Source: RHKX01 sp041393495
Lineage (GTDB): Bacteria > Actinomycetota > Thermoleophilia > Solirubrobacterales > 70-9
Reading direction: 5' to 3'
DNA: 64,000 bases
Assembly (NCBI GenBank): GCA_041393495.1
Contig: JAWKKA010000003.1
Location: 62,001 to 126,000 of the forward strand
The position numbers and the translations under genes were made by a program. This document shows positions 48,627 to 56,648 of this stretch, in pieces. A model generated the notes under the pieces. It ran no database searches, was not told the DNA's origin, and saw nothing but the letters and a program-made list of their open reading frames with translations. The number at the start of each line of letters is the position of its first letter. The stretch's first letter is position 1.

Positions 48627-49079
48627 TCAGCCCAGCGCGGCCCGGATCTCCTCGATGGCGGCCTGCTCGTGCTCGCTCACGCGTTCGCCGCCGACGCCGA
48701 GGAAGCCGCCGCTCTTGTCGGCTTCGGCGACCCGCTGGGCGACGGCGAGGACGAAGTCGCGATAGGCGGCGACCTCGTTGGCGTCGGCCTTCGCCGCGAG
48801 CGTGCTCACCGCCTCGCCGATCCGCGGGACGGCCCGCGCCCGGAGGTCCTCCTTGCCGGCGAACTCGTTCGGTGAGATCGCGTTCACCGAGCGCACGACC
48901 TCGTCGATCAGCGCGGAGCCGGTCGAGTGCTCGCGGGCCTCGGCGTACGCCTTGCCGGCCGCCATGCTCTCGCGGAGCATGCCGCCCTTCTCGCTGGTGA
49001 TCACGTACATCGCCGCGATCGACGGAGCGCTCGCGATCAGCTCCCACTCCTCGGCGTCGAACTGTGCCTTCTCGGTCAT
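48627..49079 (-). CDS. Conserved hypothetical protein, 150 residues, helical
   Basis: Starts MTEKAQFDAEEWELIASAPSIAAMYV, followed by SEKGGMLRESMAAGKAYAEA and KADANEVAAYRDFVLAVAQRVAEADKSGGFLG. Entirely helical and soluble with an acidic surface; the EW..I..AP start recalls TerB-like stress proteins, but I cannot assign a family. GAGAGGA Shine-Dalgarno. The M1 peptidase gene ahead of it on the opposite side is transcribed in the same direction but is separate. Confidence 0.75.
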   Translation of the reverse strand: MTEKAQFDAEEWELIASAPSIAAMYVITSEKGGMLRESMAAGKAYAEAREHSTGSALIDEVVRSVNAISPNEFAGKEDLRARAVPRIGEAVSTLAAKADANEVAAYRDFVLAVAQRVAEADKSGGFLGVGGERVSEHEQAAIEEIRAALG

Positions 49080-49101
49080 CGGTTGCTCCTCTCGGCGGGT
49101 C

Positions 49102-50646
49102 TCAGAAATCGGAGGGGGTGAGGCGCGGGCGCCGCTCCCAGAGCAGCCACTGGCGCAGGTAGCGACCGAGCCGGTCCAGCCGGGCGCGGTGGAGCCCGCT
49201 GGCGTCCTCGACCTCGCGCACGAACTGCCCGCGGCGGATGTTGCCGAACCGGTGGGTGCGGGCGATCTCGCGGGTCAGTCCGGCGAACCGGCGGGCGCCG
49301 ATGATCTCGCGCAGGCCCACGAGCATCGCGCCCGGGCGGTTGTAGACGGCGAAGCCGTTGAAGAGCTGTGCGGGATCGCCGTCCAGCGTCGCCGGGGCGA
49401 GCTTCCAGCGCTGCCGCTTCGACGCGTAGACGGCCCGGAAGAACTGCCGCGGGGTCTGCTCGGCGCCGTCTCGCCGGTGCTCGAACAGGACCTCGAAGTA
49501 CGTCGCCCAGCCCTCGCTGTGCCAGATCGCGTTCCAGCGGGCCGGGGAGACGCTGTCGCCCATCCACTGGTGGGCGATCTCGTGGGCGAGCGTCGCCGGG
49601 CCCGCCACCGGCCCGCCCTTGTTGCCCGCGAAGTGCGGCTTCGTCTGGTTCTCGAGGACGTAGCCGACGTCCGGGGCCCAGTCGGCGACCAGGCCGACCG
49701 TCTCGAACGGGTAAGGGCCGATGCGCGAGGAGAGGAAGTTGACGATCCCGGGAAGGCGGTCGGCGGTGGCCCTCACGGCGGCCTTGCGGGCGGGCGATCC
49801 GGCGCTGTCGATCGCCGTGAACGTCGGGATCGTCGCGCCGCCCGTGTGGTCGGTCATCGCGCCGGTCGCGACGTCGAAGCGGCCGACGGTCCCGGTCGCG
49901 AGGTACGGGGCCATCGGCCGGTCCTCGACCCAGGTCGTCGTCGCGGTGCCGTCGCCGTTGTCGACGCGGGAGACCCGCACGCCGGCGCCGATCGCGACGT
50001 CCGCGGCCGGCGCGGTGGTCCGCAGCTCGAACGTCGCCTTGTCGGAGGGATGGTTGTTCGACGGAAACCAGCTCTGGGCCCCGATCGGCTCGTTCACCGT
50101 GAACGATCCGTCGCAGTCGCCCGGCGACGAGCAGGCCCGCACCCATCCCTCGATCGAGGTGTCGGCGTCGACGATCGCCCGGGGCGTCCCGTGGTAGGCG
50201 ACCGCGACGGTGAACGTCGCGCCCTTCGCGACCCCGGCGGCGGGCGTGATCGTCAGCTTCGCCGGCTGGGTCACGTCGGGGTCGTCGCTGAGGCGGGGCT
50301 TCGCCTCGGTCCGGGCGATCCGCTTCGCGGCGACGCCGTCGACCGTGACCGAGTCGATCCGCAGGTCGCGCTGGAAGTCGAGGCTGAAGCGGGAGAGGCC
50401 CTGCGTCGCCCGGGCCGTGATCGTCGTCCTCGTCCCCGCCTCGAAGCGGTTCGTGGCGGAGTCGTAGTCGAGCTCGATCTCGTAGTGGCGGGCGTCGTAG
50501 CCGCCGTTGCCGATCTGCGGGTACAGCGGGTCGCCGAGCGACTTGGCGCCCGGGGTGAAGGCCGCCGGCGCAACCGCCGCCCCGGCCAGGAGGAGGATCG
50601 TCACGGTCAGTGAGGTGGCGCCGGCCACGGCGCGGGGGAGGCTCAT
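49102..50646 (-). CDS. Secreted M1 family zinc metallopeptidase
   Basis: 514 residues with a signal peptide (residues 1-29). Residues ~45-265 form the N-terminal saddle domain; the catalytic domain has GYVLENQTKP (GAMEN-equivalent), the zinc motif AHEIAHQWMGD (His355, Glu356, His359) and the third ligand Glu378 in HSEGWATYFE, the exact HExxH-18-E spacing. It is shorter than classic aminopeptidase N and lacks the large C-terminal helical domain. Export suggests peptide scavenging. Confidence 0.93.
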   Translation of the reverse strand: MSLPRAVAGATSLTVTILLLAGAAVAPAAFTPGAKSLGDPLYPQIGNGGYDARHYEIELDYDSATNRFEAGTRTTITARATQGLSRFSLDFQRDLRIDSVTVDGVAAKRIARTEAKPRLSDDPDVTQPAKLTITPAAGVAKGATFTVAVAYHGTPRAIVDADTSIEGWVRACSSPGDCDGSFTVNEPIGAQSWFPSNNHPSDKATFELRTTAPAADVAIGAGVRVSRVDNGDGTATTTWVEDRPMAPYLATGTVGRFDVATGAMTDHTGGATIPTFTAIDSAGSPARKAAVRATADRLPGIVNFLSSRIGPYPFETVGLVADWAPDVGYVLENQTKPHFAGNKGGPVAGPATLAHEIAHQWMGDSVSPARWNAIWHSEGWATYFEVLFEHRRDGAEQTPRQFFRAVYASKRQRWKLAPATLDGDPAQLFNGFAVYNRPGAMLVGLREIIGARRFAGLTREIARTHRFGNIRRGQFVREVEDASGLHRARLDRLGRYLRQWLLWERRPRLTPSDF

Positions 50647-50720
50647 CAGGGCGGCATCGTGACAGACCGGTGCGCGGACCCGCCGGGTTCCGGACGGCGC
50701 CCGCCCGCCGGACGCGCTGC

Positions 50721-51110
50721 TCAGGCCGGCACTTCGAGCGGGTGCAGCTCCGAGGCAGCGAGCGCTTCGGTCCGCAGGTGGGCGATCGCCTGGTAGTCGG
50801 GGGAGCCGATCATCTCGAGGAACGCGGCGCGGCTCGGGTACTCGACCAGGAGCACCAGATCCCAGGTGCGGCCGGCCGGCCCGATCAGGGCCCGTTCGCC
50901 CTCGCCGCTGAAGATCGGCCGGCCGCCGATCCGGGCGAGGATCGGCGCGACCGCCTGCCCGTACTCCATGTACTTCTCGAAGCCTCCTTCGGGCTTCAGG
51001 GCGAGCAGGTTCAACATCACGATCGGCCCGTCGTCATCCGATCGCGACCGCTCGAGGAACTCGCGGAACCCCTCCGGGTCGAGCTGCTCCGCCGCCGGAT
51101 GCTCCTCCAT
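50721..51110 (-). CDS. DUF1330 domain protein
   Basis: 129 residues. IVMLNLLALKPEGGFEKYMEYGQAVAPILARIGGRPIFSGEG and LVLLVEYPSRAAFLEMIGSPDYQAIAHLRTEAL are the DUF1330 ferredoxin-like blocks. Function unknown. Near-leaderless start at ATG 51110. Confidence 0.85.
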   Translation of the reverse strand: MEEHPAAEQLDPEGFREFLERSRSDDDGPIVMLNLLALKPEGGFEKYMEYGQAVAPILARIGGRPIFSGEGERALIGPAGRTWDLVLLVEYPSRAAFLEMIGSPDYQAIAHLRTEALAASELHPLEVPA

Positions 51111-51117
51111 CGCCGCG

Positions 51118-51123
51118 ATCCTA
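51118..51123 (-). promoter_or_regulatory. -10 box TAGGAT of DUF1330 gene, leaderless
   Basis: On the minus strand TAGGAT lies seven bases before the ATG at 51110. Confidence 0.5.
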
Positions 51124-51167
51124 TTGATTCACGCCCAACAGCGCCTACGTTTCCTCACCGCGACGAG

Positions 51168-51250
51168 AGGCGTCGGTCGGGGGAGGCGCGGCGGGTAGTC
51201 CGCACGAGCGCAGCGAGTTGCTCCCGCCGCGCCTCTCCCGGCCGACGCCT
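51168..51250 (-). terminator. Long inverted repeat downstream of glutamine synthetase gene
   Basis: Arms of 28 bases (51168-51195 and 51223-51250) match with two differences; the 27-base loop holds GAGCGCAGCGAGT. It begins ten bases after the glutamine synthetase stop (minus strand) and should end that transcript before the DUF1330 promoter. There is no T-tract. Confidence 0.7.
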
Positions 51251-51260
51251 ATCGAGTCCC

Positions 51261-53414
51261 CTACTTGATGAACAGGATCTCGCTGTACTTCGGCAGCGGC
51301 CAGAGGTCGTCGGCGACGATCAGCTCGAGGGCGTCGGCGACCTTGCGGACCTCGGCCATCCGCGCGAGCTGATAGTCGCGCGCGTACTCGGCCAGCTCGA
51401 GGCCCCCGAGGCCGTCGGGATAGACGTTCGCCCGCTCGAGCTCCTGGATCGTGGTGACGAACTGCTCGATCAGCGACCGCAGCTCCGTCGCCACCCCGGC
51501 GATTCCGGCGGCATCGACCTCGGCCGCGTAGCGGATCGCCGCCGGCAGCAGCATCGTCTTGGCGATCGAACGCGCGGTCTCGGCCTCGATGTTGGCCCGG
51601 ACCGAGTACTGCTCGACCCAGACCTCGAAGCGGGCCTCGAGCTCGCGCTTCGAGAGCACGTTGTACCGCTCGAACGCGGCGACCGTGTCGGGCGCGACCA
51701 CCTCCGGCAGGGCGTCCGGTGTCGTCCGCAGGTTCTTGAGCCCGCGGCGCCTGGCCTCGGCGTGCCACTCCTCGGAGTAGTTGTCGCCGCCGAAGCAGAT
51801 CTGCCGGTTGGCGGAGTAGCTCTCGGTGACGACGTCGGCGACGGCCGGGCCGACCTCCTCGCCGCCGTTGATCCGCTCCTGCAGCCGGCCGGCGAGGTCA
51901 TCGATGGCTTCGGCGACGATCGTGTTCAGGACGGTGTTGGGGAACGCGATCGACATGCTCGATCCGAGCGCCCGGAACTCGAACTTGTTGCCGGTGAACG
52001 CGAACGGCGAGGTCCGGTTGCGGTCGCCGCCGTGCATCGGCAGCGGCGGCAGGACCGGGGTCCCGAGCCCCAGCGTCGCGTCCTCGGTGACGCCGCTGCC
52101 CTCGCCGGAGACGATCGACTCGAACGCCTTGTCGAGCTCGGCGCCGAGGAAGATCGAGATGATCGCCGGCGGCGCCTCGTTCGCCCCGAGCCGGTGGTCC
52201 TGCCCGATGTTCGCCACCGAGGCGCGCAACAGGCCCTGGTGCTTGTTGACCGCCTGGATGACCGCCGTGCAGAAGAACAGGAAGCTCGCGTTCTCGGCCG
52301 GGGTCTTGCCGGGATCCATCAGGTTCGTCCCGGTGTCGGTGCTCATCGACCAGTTGTTGTGCTTGCCGGACCCGTTGACGCCGGCGAACGGCTTCTCGTG
52401 CAGCAGGCAGACGAGCCCGTAGCGGCGGGCGACGTTCTGCATGATCTGCATCGTCAGCTGCTGGTTGTCGGAGCCGACGTTCGAGTTCTCGAAGATCGGC
52501 GCGACCTCGTACTGGCCCGGCGCGACCTCGTTGTGGCGGGTCTTGACCGGGACGCCGAGCTTGACCAGCTCGCGCTCGGTCTCGAGCATGCAGGCGAGGA
52601 TCCGCTCGGGGATCGATCCGAAGTAGTGGTCGTCGAGCTCGTGGCCTTTCGGCGGGCGGGCGCCGAACAGCGTCCGTCCGGTCGTGACCAGGTCGGGCCG
52701 CTCGAAGTAGTACTGCTCGTCGATCAGGAAGTACTCCTGCTCGGGCCCGACCGTCGTGAAGACGCGCCTGGTCTCGCGATCGCCGAGCAGGCGCAGCGCC
52801 TTGACGGCCGAGTTCGAGAGCGCGTCCATCGACCGCAGCAGCGGGATCTTCGCGTCGAGCGCCTCGCCGGTCCACGACGCGAACGCGGTCGGGATGCAGA
52901 GGAGGACCCCGTTCGGGTTCTCGAGCAGGAACGCCGGGCTCGTCGGATCCCAGGCCGTGTAGCCGCGGGCCTCGAAGGTCGCCCGGATGCCGCCGGTCGG
53001 AAAGGAGGAGGCGTCCGGCTCACCCTGGATCAGCTCGCCGCCGGAGAGGCGCGCGATCGCCTCGCCGTCGTCGCCCGGCTCGAAGAACGAGTCGTGCTTC
53101 TCGGCGGTCAGCCCGGTCAGCGGCTGGAACATGTGCGTGTAGTGGGTCGCGCCGTGCTCGAGGGCCCACTCCTTCATCGCGTGAGCGACCTCGTCGGCCA
53201 GCGACGGGTCGAGCGCCGCGCCCGAGGCGAGCGTCTCGTTGAGCCGCTCGAAGGTCTCCTTCGAGAGCCGCTCGCGCTGGACCGCCGGCGAGAAGACGTT
53301 GGCGCCGTAGGGGTGGTTGGCGGCGTCGCGAAGGTCGGTCGTCTCGATCGCGCTGCCGTTGCTGGTCCAGCTTGCGGCGGTGAGGTTGTGCTTGCGGGCC
53401 CTGGTGACGGTCAT
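51261..53414 (-). CDS. glnN: Glutamine synthetase type III (GlnN-like)
   Basis: 717 residues, the size of GSIII rather than the ~470 of GSI. NPYG..VFS start replaced by HPYGANVFSPAV, then FTTVGPEQEYFLIDE (metal-binding Glu), KTRHNEVAPGQYEVAPIFE, KPFAGVNGSGKHNNWSMST (the catalytic NGSGKHNNWS loop), and GGDRNRTSPFAFTGNKFEFRALGSS. The C-terminal ~150 residues are helical as in GSIII. It makes glutamine from glutamate and ammonia. Leadered transcript with a Shine-Dalgarno (GGAG) and a long hairpin downstream. Confidence 0.95.
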   Translation of the reverse strand: MTVTRARKHNLTAASWTSNGSAIETTDLRDAANHPYGANVFSPAVQRERLSKETFERLNETLASGAALDPSLADEVAHAMKEWALEHGATHYTHMFQPLTGLTAEKHDSFFEPGDDGEAIARLSGGELIQGEPDASSFPTGGIRATFEARGYTAWDPTSPAFLLENPNGVLLCIPTAFASWTGEALDAKIPLLRSMDALSNSAVKALRLLGDRETRRVFTTVGPEQEYFLIDEQYYFERPDLVTTGRTLFGARPPKGHELDDHYFGSIPERILACMLETERELVKLGVPVKTRHNEVAPGQYEVAPIFENSNVGSDNQQLTMQIMQNVARRYGLVCLLHEKPFAGVNGSGKHNNWSMSTDTGTNLMDPGKTPAENASFLFFCTAVIQAVNKHQGLLRASVANIGQDHRLGANEAPPAIISIFLGAELDKAFESIVSGEGSGVTEDATLGLGTPVLPPLPMHGGDRNRTSPFAFTGNKFEFRALGSSMSIAFPNTVLNTIVAEAIDDLAGRLQERINGGEEVGPAVADVVTESYSANRQICFGGDNYSEEWHAEARRRGLKNLRTTPDALPEVVAPDTVAAFERYNVLSKRELEARFEVWVEQYSVRANIEAETARSIAKTMLLPAAIRYAAEVDAAGIAGVATELRSLIEQFVTTIQELERANVYPDGLGGLELAEYARDYQLARMAEVRKVADALELIVADDLWPLPKYSEILFIK

Positions 53415-53503
53415 GGCTGTCGGTTACTCCTTCTCTCGGTCGCGCGCGACTTCGACCCGGCAGGGACAAGCCGTTCGCCCATCGTCGCAAGTTCCGACGG
53501 CCG

Positions 53504-53509
53504 AGGCTA
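53504..53509 (-). promoter_or_regulatory. -10 box TAGCCT of glutamine synthetase gene
   Basis: On the minus strand TAGCCT lies about 90 bases upstream of the ATG at 53414, giving an ordinary leader that ends in a Shine-Dalgarno. Confidence 0.35.
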
Positions 53510-53535
53510 GGCCGTCATCCCGCACCTTCCGTTGT

Positions 53536-53557
53536 CCGCGGGTACAAAATCCCGCGG
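53536..53557. promoter_or_regulatory. Operator-like palindrome in the glutamine synthetase/desaturase gap
   Basis: CCGCGGG, spacer TACAAAAT, CCCGCGG. The AT-rich spacer stands out in this GC-rich DNA. It lies between the divergent promoters and could bind a regulator of either gene. Confidence 0.5.
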
Positions 53558-53605
53558 CTCGGATTCGCCGCCGGGGCCTCCGCCGCCTCTGGCCTGATCG
53601 GCGAA

Positions 53606-53611
53606 TATGAT
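53606..53611 (+). promoter_or_regulatory. -10 box TATGAT of desaturase gene
   Basis: TATGAT is the closest match to the consensus in this gap and gives a leader of about 50 bases ending in the Shine-Dalgarno GAAGGA before ATG 53669. Confidence 0.4.
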
Positions 53612-53668
53612 GTCGGGGTCGCGGTTTCGCACGGCGGCAGACCGTCGTTCGCCCGAAGGAAGCCCGCG

Positions 53669-54709
53669 ATGTCCCAGCCCCCAGCCGATCCCTACTGGCG
53701 CGAAGCGATGGCGCCCTACGCGCGTCCGATCCCGCTGCGGTCCGCCCTCGACATCCTCACCTCGGTCGTGCCCTTCTTCGCGCTCTGGGCCGCGATGTAC
53801 ATGGCGCTCGACGTCTCCTACTGGCTCGTGCTGGCGATCTCGATCCCGGCCGCCGGCTTTCTGCTGCGCACCTTCATCCTCTTCCACGACTGCGCGCACG
53901 GCTCGTTCTTCGCGTCGCGACGGGCCAACGTCTGGGGCGGTCGCATCTTCGCCCTGATCACCTTCCAGGCGTTCGCCAACTGGCGCCACAACCACGCGAT
54001 CCATCACGGCTCCGCCGGCGACCTCGACCGGCGCGGCACCGGCGACGTCCCGACCTGGACCGTCGACGAGTACTACGCGAGCCCCTGGACGGCGAGGATC
54101 GGGTACCGGCTGTTTCGCAATCCGCTCGTGATGTTCGGGGTCGGGCCGATCTGGTCGCTCTTGATCGGCCCGCGGATCTGGGCCGGATCGAAGCCGGGCC
54201 GGCTACGCAACAGCATCCTGCTCACCAACGTCGGGGTGGTCGCGATGGTCGGCGCCGCCTGCCTCGCCTTCGGCTGGCAGGCGGTGCTCCTGATCGAGAT
54301 CCCGCTCGTCGTCATCGCCGGGACGGCCGGCGTCTGGCTGTTCTTCGTCCAGCACCAGTTCGAGGACGTCTACTGGGAGAGCGGCGAGGCCTGGGACTAC
54401 ACGGAGGCGGCGCTGCAGGGCAGCAGCTACCTGAAGCTCCCGCAGCCCCTGCAGTTCTTCACCGGCAACATCGGCCTCCACCACGTCCATCACCTCAGCG
54501 CCCGCGTTCCCAACTACAGCCTCCAGCGCGCCCACGACGAGAACGAGGTCTTCGCGCAGGTCCCGGTCCTCACCGTCGGCGCGGCGCTCCGCAGCTCCCG
54601 CCTGAAGCTCTGGGACCCGGCCGCCAAGCGGTTGGTCGGCTTCGCGGCGGCGAAGGCGGCCCACCGGCGCGCCGGCGTCCCCTCCCGTCCGGCCGCCTCA
54701 GCGTCGTAG
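53669..54709 (+). CDS. Membrane fatty acid desaturase
   Basis: 346 residues with four membrane helices and the three histidine boxes of acyl-lipid desaturases: HDCAHGS (residues 73-79), HNHAIHHG (~107-114) and GLHHVHHLSARVPNY near 270. QHQFEDVYWE is another conserved block. The pattern fits omega-6/delta-12-type enzymes (DesA/FADS), which insert double bonds into membrane lipid acyl chains using ferredoxin. Exact position of the double bond is not determinable. Confidence 0.92.
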   Translation: MSQPPADPYWREAMAPYARPIPLRSALDILTSVVPFFALWAAMYMALDVSYWLVLAISIPAAGFLLRTFILFHDCAHGSFFASRRANVWGGRIFALITFQAFANWRHNHAIHHGSAGDLDRRGTGDVPTWTVDEYYASPWTARIGYRLFRNPLVMFGVGPIWSLLIGPRIWAGSKPGRLRNSILLTNVGVVAMVGAACLAFGWQAVLLIEIPLVVIAGTAGVWLFFVQHQFEDVYWESGEAWDYTEAALQGSSYLKLPQPLQFFTGNIGLHHVHHLSARVPNYSLQRAHDENEVFAQVPVLTVGAALRSSRLKLWDPAAKRLVGFAAAKAAHRRAGVPSRPAASAS

Positions 54710-54771
54710 GGGTCCGGCAGCGGGCGCGGCCGCGGCGCCGACGAACCCGCCAACCCCGCCGGAGGCCGGGG

Positions 54772-55455
54772 TCACGCGGCGGCCTTGGCGATCGCGTCGT
54801 CCATCTGCTCGAGGGCGTCGATGTTGACCGGGCCGTGGCCCGGCGCGAGCGCCGACGGCTCGTGGGTGCGAAGCTCGATCGCGCTCTCGAGCTCGATCTC
54901 CCTGTCCCAGGTCGCCAGGTAGGGGAGCGGGAAGAACGGGTTCGCCCGCGCCGACGTGCAGACGCCGAACAGGGTCGAGAAGACGTCGCCGCAGTAGAGC
55001 GTGCGGTCGCGGGAATCGAGGAAGGCGAGGTGGCCCGGCGTGTGGCCGGGCGTCGCGATCACCTCGAGTGATCCGACCCGCTCGCCGCCCGCGATCGTCC
55101 GGGTCGGCTTCGTCCTGGCGCCGGGGTAGCTGCCGCGGAGCTTGCCGCTCTCGCCCGGCTGCAGGCTCGTGTCGCCGCCGAGCAGGATCGCGTCCCGGGC
55201 GGAGATCAGGACCTCGGCGTCGGGGAGCTCGGCAGCGAGTGCGTCGAGTGAGCCGATGTGATCGCCGTGGGCGTGGGTGAGGGCGATCCGGACGATCGGC
55301 GCGCCGAGGTCGGCGGCGGCGGCGAGGATCTTCTTGTGGCTTCCCTTGATCGCGGTGTCGATCAGGGTCAGGCCATCCTCCTCCTGGACGAGAAAGGCAT
55401 TGACCATGCCGTAGCGGCTGATCCGGGTGTGGCTCTCCACGGTTGGAATGCTCAT
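54772..55455 (-). CDS. MBL-fold metallo-hydrolase
   Basis: 227 residues. ALTHAHGDHIGS holds the metal-binding HxHxDH, TPGHTPGH the next His, YCGDVFSTLF the bridging Asp and APGHGPVN the last His. A generic small lactonase/glyoxalase-like hydrolase. Start ATG 55455 fits a leaderless promoter shared back-to-back with the next MBL gene. Confidence 0.9.
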   Translation of the reverse strand: MSIPTVESHTRISRYGMVNAFLVQEEDGLTLIDTAIKGSHKKILAAAADLGAPIVRIALTHAHGDHIGSLDALAAELPDAEVLISARDAILLGGDTSLQPGESGKLRGSYPGARTKPTRTIAGGERVGSLEVIATPGHTPGHLAFLDSRDRTLYCGDVFSTLFGVCTSARANPFFPLPYLATWDREIELESAIELRTHEPSALAPGHGPVNIDALEQMDDAIAKAAA

Positions 55456-55462
55456 GGCGCGG

Positions 55463-55468
55463 ATCCTA
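55463..55468 (-). promoter_or_regulatory. -10 box TAGGAT of first MBL hydrolase gene, leaderless
   Basis: On the minus strand TAGGAT lies seven bases before the ATG at 55455. Confidence 0.5.
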
Positions 55469-55521
55469 GATGGTCGGCATCGACCGTCTCGGCCGCCGCC
55501 CGGCCCGCGCGCCGGGCGGGA

Positions 55522-55527
55522 TACGCT
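55522..55527 (+). promoter_or_regulatory. -10 box TACGCT of second MBL hydrolase gene, leaderless
   Basis: TACGCT lies eight bases before the ATG at 55536. Confidence 0.5.
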
Positions 55528-55535
55528 CGCAGGCG

Positions 55536-56534
55536 ATGAGCGCCGACCGCCGCAACGAGGTCGCCCGCAGCGAGCGCGTGCTCCCCGGGATCTGGCGGCT
55601 GCGGCTGCCGTGCCCATGGCCCGGCGTCCCGCACGTCAATGCCTGGGCGGTCTCACGCGGGGACGGCATCGTCCTGTTCGACACCGGGATCGGCGGCGAG
55701 GAGGGGGTCCACCAGCTCGAGCTCGCGCTCGGGCAGGCGCAGCTGCGGCTCGGCGACGTCCGGCTCGTCGTCTGCACCCACGCCCACAGCGACCACTACG
55801 GCGCCGCCGGCGCGATCGTCGACGCGGCCGGATGCGAGCTCTGGATGCACCCGGCCTGGGACCACATCAAGGCGCTGGCCGATGATCCCGAGCGGGCGCT
55901 CGACAACAGGATCGAAGTCGCCCGCCGCAGCGGCGTGCCGGCGGCGACGCTGGCGCGCTACCGGGCGCGCCGCGGCGAGAGCACCTACCTCGACCGGGCC
56001 GTGCCGCCGGACCGCGAGCTCACGGACGGCGTCGATGTCGCCACCGACCTCGGCTTCTTCCGAGCCCACGAGACCCCCGGCCACGCCCCCTCGCACGTCG
56101 TCCTCCACGAGCCCGAGAGCGGCCTGCTCGTCTCCGGCGACCACCTGCTCGGGCGGATCTCCCTGTTCTACGACCACGGCCACACGCCCGATCCCGTCGC
56201 CGAGTTCATCGCCTCGCTCGACGTCGTCGACGAGCTCGACGTCCGCCTCTGCCTGCCCGGGCACGGGCGGACCTTTCGCGACGTCGGCGCCAAGATCGCC
56301 GCCTACCGCAAGGAGGTCGAGGCGCAGCTCGGCGCGGTTCGGGCGGCCCTGGCCGGCGGCGAGGTGACGCCGTTCGGGATCGTCGAGCAGATGCTCGGCC
56401 CCGAGAAGGCCTCCGGGCCGGCGGGGGCCTGGGGCCTGCAGCTCTCCCTCTCCTACCTCGACCACCTCGGCGCCCGCGGCGAGGCCGAGCGGGTCGCGGG
56501 GAGCGACCCGGTGCTTTGGCGGGCGACCGACTGA
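55536..56534 (+). CDS. MBL-fold metallo-hydrolase with C-terminal helical domain
   Basis: 332 residues. CTHAHSDHYGAAG (HxHxDH), TPGHAPSH, LVSGDHLLGRISLF and CLPGHGRTF give the metal site. The extra ~80 C-terminal residues, including GIVEQMLG and LQLSLSYLDHL, match the winged-helix-like tail of the GloB-related group active on bulky substrates. Divergent from the other MBL gene. Confidence 0.88.
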   Translation: MSADRRNEVARSERVLPGIWRLRLPCPWPGVPHVNAWAVSRGDGIVLFDTGIGGEEGVHQLELALGQAQLRLGDVRLVVCTHAHSDHYGAAGAIVDAAGCELWMHPAWDHIKALADDPERALDNRIEVARRSGVPAATLARYRARRGESTYLDRAVPPDRELTDGVDVATDLGFFRAHETPGHAPSHVVLHEPESGLLVSGDHLLGRISLFYDHGHTPDPVAEFIASLDVVDELDVRLCLPGHGRTFRDVGAKIAAYRKEVEAQLGAVRAALAGGEVTPFGIVEQMLGPEKASGPAGAWGLQLSLSYLDHLGARGEAERVAGSDPVLWRATD

Positions 56535-56548
56535 CCGCGGCGATTGCG

Positions 56549-56605
56549 CGACGGCCGACGATGCAGGTCAATATTGTCCGCTGCCGTAACCAGCGTCGGC
56601 CGTCG
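56549..56605. promoter_or_regulatory. Perfect 12 bp inverted repeat with AT-rich centre upstream of potA
   Basis: CGACGGCCGACG (56549-56560) and its exact complement (56594-56605) flank a 33-base loop containing the palindrome CAATATTG. It lies after the MBL gene stop and just before a TAGCGT box (56611-56616) for the transporter operon. It may be a terminator, an operator, or both. Confidence 0.6.
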
Positions 56606-56648
56606 ATCGGATAGCGTCGAGCCCGTCGCGTCGATCCATCACAGCAGC

